This document shows, piece after piece, positions 1-9,176 of a stretch of 64,000 bases of DNA (the stretch's first letter is position 1; each line of letters starts with the position of its first letter). Origin of the DNA: Fabrea salina (lineage: Eukaryota > Ciliophora > Heterotrichea > Heterotrichida > Fabreidae). The stretch covers positions 62,001-126,000 of the forward strand of contig JALIHJ010000046.1 in NCBI GenBank assembly GCA_022984795.1, read 5' to 3'. Both the position numbers and the translations under genes were made by a program. The notes beneath the pieces are model-generated. The model was not told the DNA's origin. It saw only the letters and a list, made by a program, of their open reading frames with translations, and did not search any database.

Positions 1-1395
1 TTAAAGCCTTCAGAAAGAGAAAAGATAGAAAGCATGCGGGCACAACCCGACTTGTATACTAGACTAGCAAAGTGCATAGCTCCAACTGTGTTTGGACACG
101 AAGATGTTAAAAGAGGAATTTTACTGATGCTTTTGGGTGGAGTCAACAAAACCACTCCAGAGGGCATGAAGATCAGAGGCGACGTTAACATTTGTTTAGT
201 AGGCGACCCCTCTACTGCTAAGTCCCAGTTTTTGAAGTATGTGTGCAACTTTTTGCCACGTGCTGTTTACACTTCGGGAAAAGCCTCCACTGCTGCAGGT
301 TTGACTGCGGCAGTGCAAAGGGATGTGGAAACTGGGGACTTTTGCATTGAAGCAGGGGCACTAATGCTTGCTGACAACGGAATTTGCTGCATTGATGAGT
401 TTGACAAGATGGACAGCAAAGACCAAGTAGCTATTCACGAAGCAATGGAGCAACAAACTATTTCAATAGCTAAAGCAGGAATCCAGGCTACGCTCAACGC
501 TAGGTGTTCCATTTTAGCAGCTGCAAACCCTAAGTACGGAAGGTACGACAAGTCACTTGAGCTCAGAAGGAACGTAGAAATTTCTCCTCCACTGATGAGT
601 AGGTTTGACCTTTTCTTTGTGATAGTGGACGAAGGGGAAGACTCTGTCGACTACGAAATAGCAAAACACATTGTTAAACTTCACTCTTCAGGTGACCAAG
701 CTATAGAGTCAGAGTTCACTATTGAAGAACTCCAGAACTACGTTATGGCTGCTAGAAAGATCAACCCAGCGTTTACCAAAGAAGCAGCTGAGTTACTCAG
801 GGAGCAGTACAAACTGCTTAGGTATGCGGACTCTGTGCACGATAAAAACGCTTACAGAATCACAGTGAGGCAGTTAGAGTCCTTAATTAGGCTTTCAGAA
901 GCCCTTGCAAGACTGAACTTCGACAGTTACGTAAGAAAAGAGTACGTAATAGAGGCCTGCAGACTCTTAAAGAAGTCAATCATCCACGTTGAAAAGCACG
1001 ACATAGAAGTAGACGAGGACTTTGACGAGTCAGCAATGAACATCTACAGACAAGAACAAATAGAAAAGGACAAACAGGCCAAAGAAGCCACTCAGGCAGT
1101 TCCCAAAAAGACTTCTATTACCTTTGAAGAGTACGAAAGAATGGCTAAGTGGATAGCTATGTTCCTTAAGCAAAAAGAACAAGAAGGAGCTGTTAAACAG
1201 CAAGAAGTAGTGGACAACTACGTGCAAGACCACATCCATGAAATATACTCTGAAGAAGACTCCAACAAGATGGTGGAGGTAGTCACTGGAGTCATTCAAA
1301 GACTAGTTACTCGAGACCATATCTTAGTTGTGGTGGACGACAACGAAGACAGAAGCTTGCGTACTCTGAAAGTGCACTGGAACTACGTTCCTTAA
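1..1395 (+). CDS. MCM6: MCM6, replicative helicase subunit (5' end outside window)
   Basis: C-terminal part of an MCM2-7 AAA+ ATPase; the reading frame is open from base 1, so the N-terminus lies outside the window. Walker A GDPSTAKS lies near base 205, Walker B CIDEFDKMD near 391, sensor-1 AANPKYGRYD near 520 and the arginine finger LMSRFD near 593. The stretch GVNKTTPEGMKIRGD and the DEGEDSVDYEIAKHIVKLH segment match MCM6 better than its paralogues. It should act in the CMG helicase that unwinds DNA at replication forks. A winged-helix-like C-terminal region follows the ATPase core. Ends in TAA, 12 nt before the convergent MORN gene. Confidence 0.95.
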   Translation, partial: LKPSEREKIESMRAQPDLYTRLAKCIAPTVFGHEDVKRGILLMLLGGVNKTTPEGMKIRGDVNICLVGDPSTAKSQFLKYVCNFLPRAVYTSGKASTAAGLTAAVQRDVETGDFCIEAGALMLADNGICCIDEFDKMDSKDQVAIHEAMEQQTISIAKAGIQATLNARCSILAAANPKYGRYDKSLELRRNVEISPPLMSRFDLFFVIVDEGEDSVDYEIAKHIVKLHSSGDQAIESEFTIEELQNYVMAARKINPAFTKEAAELLREQYKLLRYADSVHDKNAYRITVRQLESLIRLSEALARLNFDSYVRKEYVIEACRLLKKSIIHVEKHDIEVDEDFDESAMNIYRQEQIEKDKQAKEATQAVPKKTSITFEEYERMAKWIAMFLKQKEQEGAVKQQEVVDNYVQDHIHEIYSEEDSNKMVEVVTGVIQRLVTRDHILVVVDDNEDRSLRTLKVHWNYVP

Positions 1396-1407
1396 TTAAC
1401 TGCATAA

Positions 1408-2298
1408 TTATTTCTTCTTCTTAACTTTGCCGTTTTCCCAAGTGGCCTTTTTAGACCTGCCTCCTTTGATAAGTGTTCCTTCGCCGTGTTGTTTTCCTGC
1501 TTTCCACTCTCCTTCGTACTTCTTTCCGTTAGGCCAGGAAAAAACTCCGTAGCCTTCTTTTTTGTCAAAAGCGTACTCTCCTTCGTAAGTCCTTCCGTCG
1601 TTCCACTTGCAAGTTCCTCTTCCATGTTTTTGGTTCTCAAACCAGTTCCCTTCGTACACCATTCCTTTGTCTGCCCATAAAAATTTTCCGAATCCGTTAA
1701 GCATGTCTTTCGAAAACTCTCCTTCGTAAAGGTTTCCGTCCTCAAACTCTAACTTGCCGTTTCCTTGCATCAGTCCATTTACAAAAGTTCCTTCGTAAAA
1801 GTTCCCGTCAGGCCAGTACTTGCGGCCGTTGCCTGTTTGGTGGCCTTCTTCCCATTCCCCTTCATATACACATCCATCTAGGAAAATCATTTGGCCTTTT
1901 CCGTGAGGAACACCTCTTTGGTTCCACTGCCCTATGTATATGCGACCATCGTTGAGCTTAACTGGGCCTTTTTCATTTGTTGGGGGTTCAGAAGACCCCT
2001 TGGCATCCATTAGTTGTTTAACTTTTTCTGAAAGTAGGTTTTCAGGAACTTCGTTAAGGTTTTCTAAGTCACCGAAAATTGAAGCTTCTTCAGGAGAAAG
2101 CATGTTGGCTTTGCTATGGTCAGATTGACTGGCATATTCAGGAGTTTGCTCAAGTCTTGCTCCACTGTAAGGAACCACATCTACTTGCACACTTTGAGGA
2201 GACAAGTTTTGGAAGTTTTCTTGTTTGTAGGAGTCGTTAGGGTCGATTTCTAACTCTTGGTTTTGGCTGTTTTTCTCTGCACAGTTACAGGCACCCAT
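1408..2298 (-). CDS. MORN-repeat protein with MGxC N-terminus
   Basis: 296 residues. The N-terminus MGACNC fits N-myristoylation at Gly2 with palmitoylation at Cys4 and Cys6 (inferred from the motif). After an acidic, probably disordered stretch of about 115 residues come seven MORN repeats of the YEGEW...G.G form, ending in a basic KVKKKK tail. MORN arrays usually bind phosphoinositides or scaffold membrane-cytoskeleton contacts in protists, so a cortical or ciliary-base scaffold is likely, but the specific role is unknown. Confidence 0.9.
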   Translation of the reverse strand: MGACNCAEKNSQNQELEIDPNDSYKQENFQNLSPQSVQVDVVPYSGARLEQTPEYASQSDHSKANMLSPEEASIFGDLENLNEVPENLLSEKVKQLMDAKGSSEPPTNEKGPVKLNDGRIYIGQWNQRGVPHGKGQMIFLDGCVYEGEWEEGHQTGNGRKYWPDGNFYEGTFVNGLMQGNGKLEFEDGNLYEGEFSKDMLNGFGKFLWADKGMVYEGNWFENQKHGRGTCKWNDGRTYEGEYAFDKKEGYGVFSWPNGKKYEGEWKAGKQHGEGTLIKGGRSKKATWENGKVKKKK

Positions 2299-2320
2299 AT
2301 TATTACTAGTTTAATTCAAA

Positions 2321-3469
2321 TTATCGAGCCCTAATTTCAAAACTTTGGTTTTTATGGAGTTTCTTGGTTGGCGACTTGGACTTGATAATCTTCCTTCTAC
2401 TAGTTGTATCGTGCTTCCTCAGGTCAGGTGTGCGGTTGAGAACCCTCCTTATTCTCATGATAGGAGGCGTAGACCTGTTTCTGGTGTCGTTTCTTATAGC
2501 ACAGCTAGACTTAGGTTCGGATAAAGGACTCCTTTTTTCAGTAAATCCAGTTAAACACCCGAAAAATACACTAAAAACGATTCCTTTTAGTCTTAGAATA
2601 TCTTTGTGTCTACGGTACTTTTCTAAGGAAGACAAAGGAACTGGGGTTTCGTCCCTTGTGATCCAGGGATGCTTCAGTGCTTGTGTGGCTGAGTACCTGT
2701 CAATGGGCATGAGTGTGCACAAGTTTAGGAACAGTCCTTTTGCTCTTTGAGGGAATTCTGGAGGAAACTTCCACTTAGGGTTTTTCAGCTTACTTAAATA
2801 ATCAGAGGGCTTGTCTGAAGGTTCAGCAAGTGGGTGCTGCCCTTGCGTGCACAAGTTGTACAAAAGGATTCCACAAGCCCAGATGTCAACTCCCCAGCAG
2901 CAGTACTTACTGGTGAACTGCTCAGGGGCCATGTAGAGTAAGGTCCCTGAAGAGTGTGCGTCAAAGCTGTCGAACTTAGCACTCAGCCCAAAGTCTGCCA
3001 CTTTCACAGTAGAGAGATTGGAGAGGTCAGCAATCAGTATGTTGTCAGGCTTAATGTCTTTGTGGAGGATGTTTTTGGAGTGTATGAAACTCACTGCTCC
3101 CAGTACTCCTTTAAGCACAGAGGAAGCTTGAAACTCCGTTAAGTTGTTTTTACATATGTAGTTTTTGAGAGTTCCTCCTCTGACCATCTCCATCACGATG
3201 AAAATACGCTTTTCAGTTTCTTTCACTCCTAAAAACTCCACTATGTTGGGGTGCTTAAGCTTCTCAAGCAGCTTAGCCTCTTGTCTAATTTTTTTTAAGT
3301 AAGTTGCTTTAACGGAGCGCTTTGTGATTACTTTAACAGCCACTTCTTCGCCGGTCTTATTATCTAAAGCGTGAACTACTTTTCCGAAGCCTCCACTTCC
3401 AAGAGTCTTGATGTAAGTAAAAAAGTCTGAGAATCTGTAAGTTTCATCCCCTCGATTTAACTCTTCCAT
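2321..3469 (-). CDS. Ser/Thr protein kinase, CAMK-like
   Basis: 382 residues. The kinase domain spans about residues 13-270: glycine loop GSGGFGKV, VAIK-type lysine in VAVKVITK, catalytic loop HKDIKPDN (K replaces the usual R before D, as in some CAMK and WNK-like enzymes), DFGLS, and APEQF in place of APE. All catalytic residues are present, so it should be active. A region after the domain contains a hydrophobic stretch (IVFSVFFGCLTGF) and then a basic tail rich in Arg, Lys and Ser. Substrate unknown. Starts 47 nt from the divergent SKI2 gene. Confidence 0.9.
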   Translation of the reverse strand: MEELNRGDETYRFSDFFTYIKTLGSGGFGKVVHALDNKTGEEVAVKVITKRSVKATYLKKIRQEAKLLEKLKHPNIVEFLGVKETEKRIFIVMEMVRGGTLKNYICKNNLTEFQASSVLKGVLGAVSFIHSKNILHKDIKPDNILIADLSNLSTVKVADFGLSAKFDSFDAHSSGTLLYMAPEQFTSKYCCWGVDIWACGILLYNLCTQGQHPLAEPSDKPSDYLSKLKNPKWKFPPEFPQRAKGLFLNLCTLMPIDRYSATQALKHPWITRDETPVPLSSLEKYRRHKDILRLKGIVFSVFFGCLTGFTEKRSPLSEPKSSCAIRNDTRNRSTPPIMRIRRVLNRTPDLRKHDTTSRRKIIKSKSPTKKLHKNQSFEIRAR

Positions 3470-3516
3470 TATGAAATAAATATTAGAAAGACTCGCAGTC
3501 TAAGTTTATATAATAA

Positions 3517-6500
3517 ATGGAAGTAAACCTAGAAGACCTAGAGCAGTACTTACTAGAAGAAGAGGAAGAACTCAATGTCAAGGTTGACAAAGAAAAAGAC
3601 TTAACCTTTGAGTCCCTTGAATCAGAACTTGATAAAGACGACTTCTTTGAGTCAGCTTTCACCAGAGTATTTTCTTCGGGAAAGCACTTCCAAATAGACC
3701 TTCCTTCGTCAAGTTTTTACTCCCTTTCTCTGCAGTTCGGGCCTTCACGTGAAGTTATAGGCTACACCCAAGTTTGGAACTCTTATCGACCGTATGAAAG
3801 CAACTACAGAGTACTGAATCTAGTAAAACAAGCTGAAAAGCAATTTCAGCACGCTTGTGAAGAAGAAACCCAAGAACCACTTACGACAGAACAACTTGAA
3901 GACATCCTAAATCGTTCTGTGCAGCCTCTCAAGCAAACAAGCCCCAAAGAAGCCCTTGAAGTACTCAATAGCGAGTTTGACCCCTGCGACCACCCTTTGT
4001 ACTCATTACTTACTCAGCCTGTTCAAGAAGAAACCAAAGATGACTTCGGCTTTGTAGTGCCTAACATCTCTAGGGCCAAAAAGATGGACTTTGCTGAGGA
4101 AGACGTGTGCTCAGTTACTAACTTTTACCAAGAAGTTCCCAACTTAGCTATTCGGCACAACTTTGAGTTAGACACTTTCCAGAAAAGAGCTGTGCTACGC
4201 TTGGAGCAGAAACAAAACGTTTTTGTGGCTGCCCACACCTCTGCAGGCAAAACTGTTGTAGCCGAGTACGCTATTGCACTTGCAAAGCACAGTATGTCCA
4301 GAGTTATTTACACAAGTCCTATAAAAGCACTTTCTAACCAAAAGTACAGAGAATTCAAAGACGTGTTTAAAGACGTAGGGATCCTTACAGGGGATGTAAG
4401 TGTGAACTCAGAAGCTTTTTGCCTGATCATGACTACAGAAGTTTTAAGGAGTATGCTTTACAACGGGTCTAGCAAGTTAAGGGACTTGGAGTGGGTAGTT
4501 CTGGACGAAGTGCACTTCATCAACGACAAAGAAAGAGGAGTAGTTTGGGAAGAAGTACTTATAATGCTGCCTTCTCACGTTAGAATAGTTATGCTGTCTG
4601 CAACTGTGCCCAACTACATGGACTTTTCAAACTGGGTAGGCAGAGTGCGTCAGCAAAAAGTCTGGGTGCAGTGCACTCGCCACAGACCTGTTCCTCTAGA
4701 GCACTCTATTTACGTAAACAAACAGTTCGTAACAGTCCTGGACGCCTCGGGCAACTTATACATGGACAACTACAAAGCTGTTAAAAGCGAACTTAAGAAA
4801 AAAGAAAAGGAAAGCCAAGCTAAGTCGAGAGGAGCCTCTCGGGGAAAGGGCCTAGACAGCGGTCTAACAACGAAAGAAAGTACAAAAAGTCCGAAGACCA
4901 GCTTTACAAAGAACTTATTCTCAATTTAAGAGACAAGAACTTGCTGCCCTGTGTGGTGTTTGCGTTCTCAAGAGACAAAGTTGACAAAAGAGGAGGGAAA
5001 CTCTTAGGTGTGGACTTGCTCAACGACAGTGAAAAGTTCATAATCAAGAACTTCACTCAAAGAGCCCTTAAAAAACTAAGTGAAGCTGACAGGAACTTGC
5101 CTCAAGTCCTGCAAGTGTCTAGCTTGTTGGAGTCAGGTATAGGAATACACCACAGCGGAATCCTTCCTATACTCAAAGAAATAGTAGAAATCCTTTTCAG
5201 TAAAGGCTTGGTAAAAGTACTGGTGGCCACAGAAACCTTTGCCATGGGACTAAATATGCCAACTAGGAGTGTGGTTTTTTGTGAACTGAGAAAGTTCGAT
5301 GGAAAAGACCACAGGTACTTACAAGCAGGAGAATACACCCAGATGTCAGGAAGAGCCGGCAGAAGGGGTAAGGACGACAAGGGGAACGTAATTATGTTTT
5401 TCAGAGACGTAAACAAACTACCTGCTCCTTTAGACATGCAAAACATCATTAAGAGCGAAGCACTTGTGCTTAAAAGCAAATTTAGGATTAGGTACAACCA
5501 AGTGTGTAATGTTCTTTGCACTGAAGACTTGAACTTAGAAGAACTAGCCAAAAAGAGTTTCCTTGAGGATGAAAACTTAATGAGCAAAAAAAACAAAGTA
5601 GAAGCTTCTGTAATCAGACAAAAGCACATGTATGACTTAAAGTCCAGACTAGAAAACATTGACTTAGGAGAACTCAACGACTACAGTGAAAAACTTTATG
5701 GAATCAAAGAAATGTCTTCTCAGTACAAAATGCTAGGCAAAAAACCTAGCTTAGGAGGAGTGGTTGAGGTCTTACCTGAGTTTGGGTGTAACTGCACTGG
5801 AGTTATCATCAACAAAGGAAATAAAGTTAAGTGTTTAGTGTTTGCTGAACAAAAACTTACTCAAAGCATGATTGAGTTTTCAAGTGGATACTATACTGTC
5901 CAGGAGATCAGTGCTTGCGACATACTATTCATGTACCAAAAACCACTTCCCAAAAACTTACAGGCTGCTTTGAAGTCTGGCAACTTCACAAAAGAATCTA
6001 TTGACTCGATTTACAACAACTCAGTCAGCACTAAAAATTCAGGCTCAGTAGTTCCTAGCAAGCAGCTGTTTAAAGACAAGGCTACTAACTTCGACCAAAG
6101 AGATGCATTGATTACAGAGCTTTCCACACACCCTTTGTTCACCAACCCCAACAGGCACAATGCCTGGCTGCAAGAAGTCCCAACTCGACAGGTTCCAAAA
6201 CGAAGAAAAAAAACTGCAAGAAGAAAACCAAGAAGAGTCTAGTTTCGACCAAGAAATCACTTCTAGAATTGAAGTGCTGAAAAAGTACAACTACGTCAAC
6301 GAACAGTTAATAGTGCAACTCAAAGGAAGAGTACTAGGAGTAGTTAACAATCCATACGCACTTGTAATATGCGAAGCTTTGTTTGGGGGTGTGTTTAGAG
6401 ACCTAGAACCTGCAGAGTTAGCAGGAGTAGTGAGTGTTTTTGTAACTGAAGAAAAAAAACAGGTAGAAAAAGACATGAGTGAAGTCTCTGAAAACATTGC

Positions 6501-6843
6501 AGTGGCTTTGAACAAAATCACAGACTACTTAACTCAGTTTCTCGGCAAAGAAAAAGAGTTTGAAGTTAAGTCCGAGTTCGAAGAGGACTACTTAAGAGTA
6601 GCCATGGTAGAAGTGGTTTACAGGTGGGCTTGTGGAATGCCTTTCATTGAAATCACTGAGTTAACGCCTATCAGAGAAGGCAACATTGTAAGAGGAATTT
6701 TAAGAGTCAACGAAACTTTAAGAACAATACATACAGCTGCTATTATTTTGGGAGACCACGAGACTAAGCAAAAGTGCCTTAAAGCTTGTGAACTCATTCA
6801 GCGGGACATTGTGTTTGCTGCTTCTTTATACCTTATAGACTAA
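3517..6843 (+). CDS. SKI2: SKI2-type RNA helicase, with two apparent frame changes
   Basis: DExH helicase of the Ski complex, which feeds RNA 3'-5' into the cytoplasmic exosome. Walker A AHTSAGKT lies near base 4231, DEVH near 4504, SAT near 4597 and QMSGRAGRRG near 5341. The C-terminal part (VEVLKKYNYVNEQLIVQLKGRV-like stretch from about 6270) fits SKI2 rather than MTR4. The protein runs in one frame to about 4851, in a second frame from there to about 6150-6200, and back in the first frame to the TAA at 6841-6843. The first change is a -1 step at AAAGGGC, the second a +1 step, so the net shift is zero. No 15-nt intron fits either place. Assembly indels, programmed frameshifting or a decayed copy are the options; conservation on both sides argues against decay. 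Confidence 0.88.
4845..4866 (+). other. Candidate -1 ribosomal frameshift site in SKI2
   Basis: AAAGGGC at 4845-4851 is in the correct X XXY YYZ phase (zero-frame codons AAG GGC). After a -1 slip, reading continues as CCT AGA CAG, which is the frame of the rest of the helicase. A hairpin TAGAC-AGCG-GTCTA (4853-4866) begins one base later, closer than the usual 5-9 nt spacing. A missing G in the assembly would give the same picture. Confidence 0.4.
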
Positions 6844-6848
6844 TTAGG

Positions 6849-9124
6849 TTAATTACGCTTGGACTTGGCGCTTTTAAGTTCAGTTAAGCTTTTAGCACTG
6901 CCTAGTCTTTTCAGGTGAGTTAAGTCGGCTTCGAGTTTTTTGAATTCAGTAAGCATTTGAGTCTTGGTTTGGATCTTAGGCAAGTTAGGTGTCTTGGGTT
7001 TAAGCTTGTTTTTTTGGACTTTGAAGAACTACTTGGAACAATAATTTCTAGGTTGACTCTGCTTTCTTGTTTACTTGAGTTTTTTTTTTCTGTGGTTTCA
7101 GGTATTCTTTTAAAGGCAAACTCACTGAACTGGAACCTAGAAACGAACTTTTTAAACTCCTGTTCTAAGTTTTGGGGTTTTTGTAGGTTGTGAATGTTTT
7201 TGCTGATAAGAGTTTTGATGATGGTGAGTATTTTTTGGTTTTGGAGTTGGTTTTGAGTTTCTTTGATTTCCGAGAATTGAACTTCAGGAAGTGCTTCTTT
7301 GACTTTCTTGTTGGTTGAAGAAAGCAGATCTAAAAAGGTAGTGGATTCTTCGCTGATTTTTTGTTTTAAGCTTTTGAAAGCTAGACCAATCAGTTTAGGA
7401 ATGCTTTTTAGTGCTTCTTGGGCAAACTCACAATCAGCCAGGAACTCTTCCAGAATTGCTTGATTTACAAAGTGCTTCATTATTGGGTTACTCAGAACTA
7501 AGTCACTGAACTCCTCAGCAGTAAGGGTTTTGCCTGGGAAAAGCTCTAAAAAGAGTTTAAGAACTTCATGCCTAGTAAGTAACTTAAAGTTTTCAACAAC
7601 TTCTGCAAAAGTTCTTAAAGTTTTGGGTCTTCTTAAACCAGTTGGAGAGTCCACAGGACTGAGTTGGGTTTTTTTTCTAGACAGACTTTTGGGAGACCCT
7701 AGTGAGTCCTTGTTGACTTTTAAGAGGCTGAGTACACTTGACTTGACAATGCCTGACTTTTCATGTGAGTTTTTGTTTACGAACTCTAGTTGGGAGTTCA
7801 CTTGTTCGATCTTTTGAGCAAAAAAGTTAACTAAAAATACGTTTAGTTTTTCGTACTTCTCTAGTTCAGTGTTTGTAAGTTCGTTTTCTTCGTACTGATC
7901 AAGGTTGACTAGCAGGTCAATGTAGGTGATTCCTTTGTTTTTAGTTAAGTTTTGGGCTTTTTCTTTGATTTTTTCAGAGTCCATAATGTTACTGACCATT
8001 AGTTTTAGCTCTTCTAGTTCTTTTTGCAAGTTTTCACATCTCACTTGCAAACTGTGCTGTGTTTCACTTAGGTTTTTGAAGCTTTCTTGCAAGCTGAACT
8101 CGATGCTGCGTATTTTAGAAAAGGCTTGAATGATGTCTTGGTAGTTAAAGTCTTGAATGTTTTTAGCAGACTCGAAAGAACTAGAAGAACTCAGAACACT
8201 TTTAAGTTTGTCAAGCATGCTTTTGTAGTAGTTGATTTGTTCATTGTACTTCTGAATTTCTGACTGGTCTCTAGCGTGGCCTTCTAGTGCTGAGTTAAGT
8301 TGTTTTTTGAGTTCATCTAGTTTGGTTTTTTTGTTTTCATCTTCTTTGGTTTTATCTGTAATTCTCTGAGAGATGATTTGTATCTTCGAACTGATTTTTT
8401 CTTCTTTAGACTGAATTCTTTGAAGGCGGGTTTCTCGGTCGCTTTTTTCTTTTTTGAAAGCAGACTTTTTGATGTTGCATTTACTTTTAGTTTGCACAAA
8501 GTCGTTTTCAGCCTTGACTTTGGCATTAGCTACTTCATTTTCGTAGCGAGAAACAGCTTGGATGGTTGTTTGGAGTGATGAAATGCTTTTTTTGAGTTTA
8601 AGCTAAGTAACACTTACAAAGTTAACTTTTTCTTTAGCTTTCATTCTGGAGAGTTGTTCGCTTAAATGTTCTTCTTGGAAAGTGTTTTCTTCAGTCTTTT
8701 CGATTTCGAGTTCGAGTTCTTTTTTGATTTCTTCTAAGTCACACACAAACATGTTTTGTTTAGGCATCACAAAGGTTTGTCTTGAGTTAGGTGACAAGGT
8801 TTTTTGTTTCGACCGGAACTCTTCTTCACTGGTTAAGTCCGAAATCTTTGCTTGCAGGTTCTTGATTTTTTGCAGTTTCTTTTTGTTAGAGTGTACAATG
8901 GTGTTGTACTGCTTCTTAAGTGCTTTTTTGTCTTCTTGGAGTTGGGGTGACTTAGAGACTGTTTCTAGCTTAGTGAAAGCAAGGTAGTCTTGTTCAAAGG
9001 GACTTTCTGCCTTTCGAGAGTAAACATCTTTTGAGTCTCCTTGGTCTTTAAAGAACTTCAGCCCAGTGTTGGAGCTGTTGCGACTCAGAAGTAAACCTGA
9101 CAAAATTGAGCTTTGTTGACTCAT
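6849..9124 (-). CDS. Coiled-coil protein, two exons, one apparent frameshift
   Basis: Starts with MSQQSSILSG at 9124. Exon 1 is 8618-9124; a 15-nt intron (GTAAGTGTTACTTAG, 8603-8617) is followed by exon 2, 6849-8602. Long charged heptad-rich stretches suggest an elongated coiled coil of about 750 residues; the central region has Ser/Thr-Pro-rich linkers. Near 7013-7019 the coding strand has seven A's. One base more would continue the protein in a Lys-rich coiled-coil frame (ending LKSAKSKRN, stop at 6849-6851) instead of ending at 6920. The longer end resembles the rest of the protein and ends 5 nt from the convergent SKI2 stop, so I prefer it. No family recognised; a cytoskeletal or ciliary role is only a guess. 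Confidence 0.75.
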
Positions 9125-9176
9125 ATTTCTTATTAAAGCGTTTGAATGCTTAAAAGGAATGTAATTAAACTTCAAT

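Noticed and set aside
5102-5677. 191-codon minus-strand frame inside SKI2
   Set aside because: Falls in the conserved helicase C-terminal lobe; the minus reading is Ser/Leu-rich without motifs.
3517-6843. SKI2 as a pseudogene
   Set aside because: Two opposite phase changes cancel out, all helicase motifs are intact, and no stop codons interrupt the conserved parts. Assembly error or recoding is more likely.
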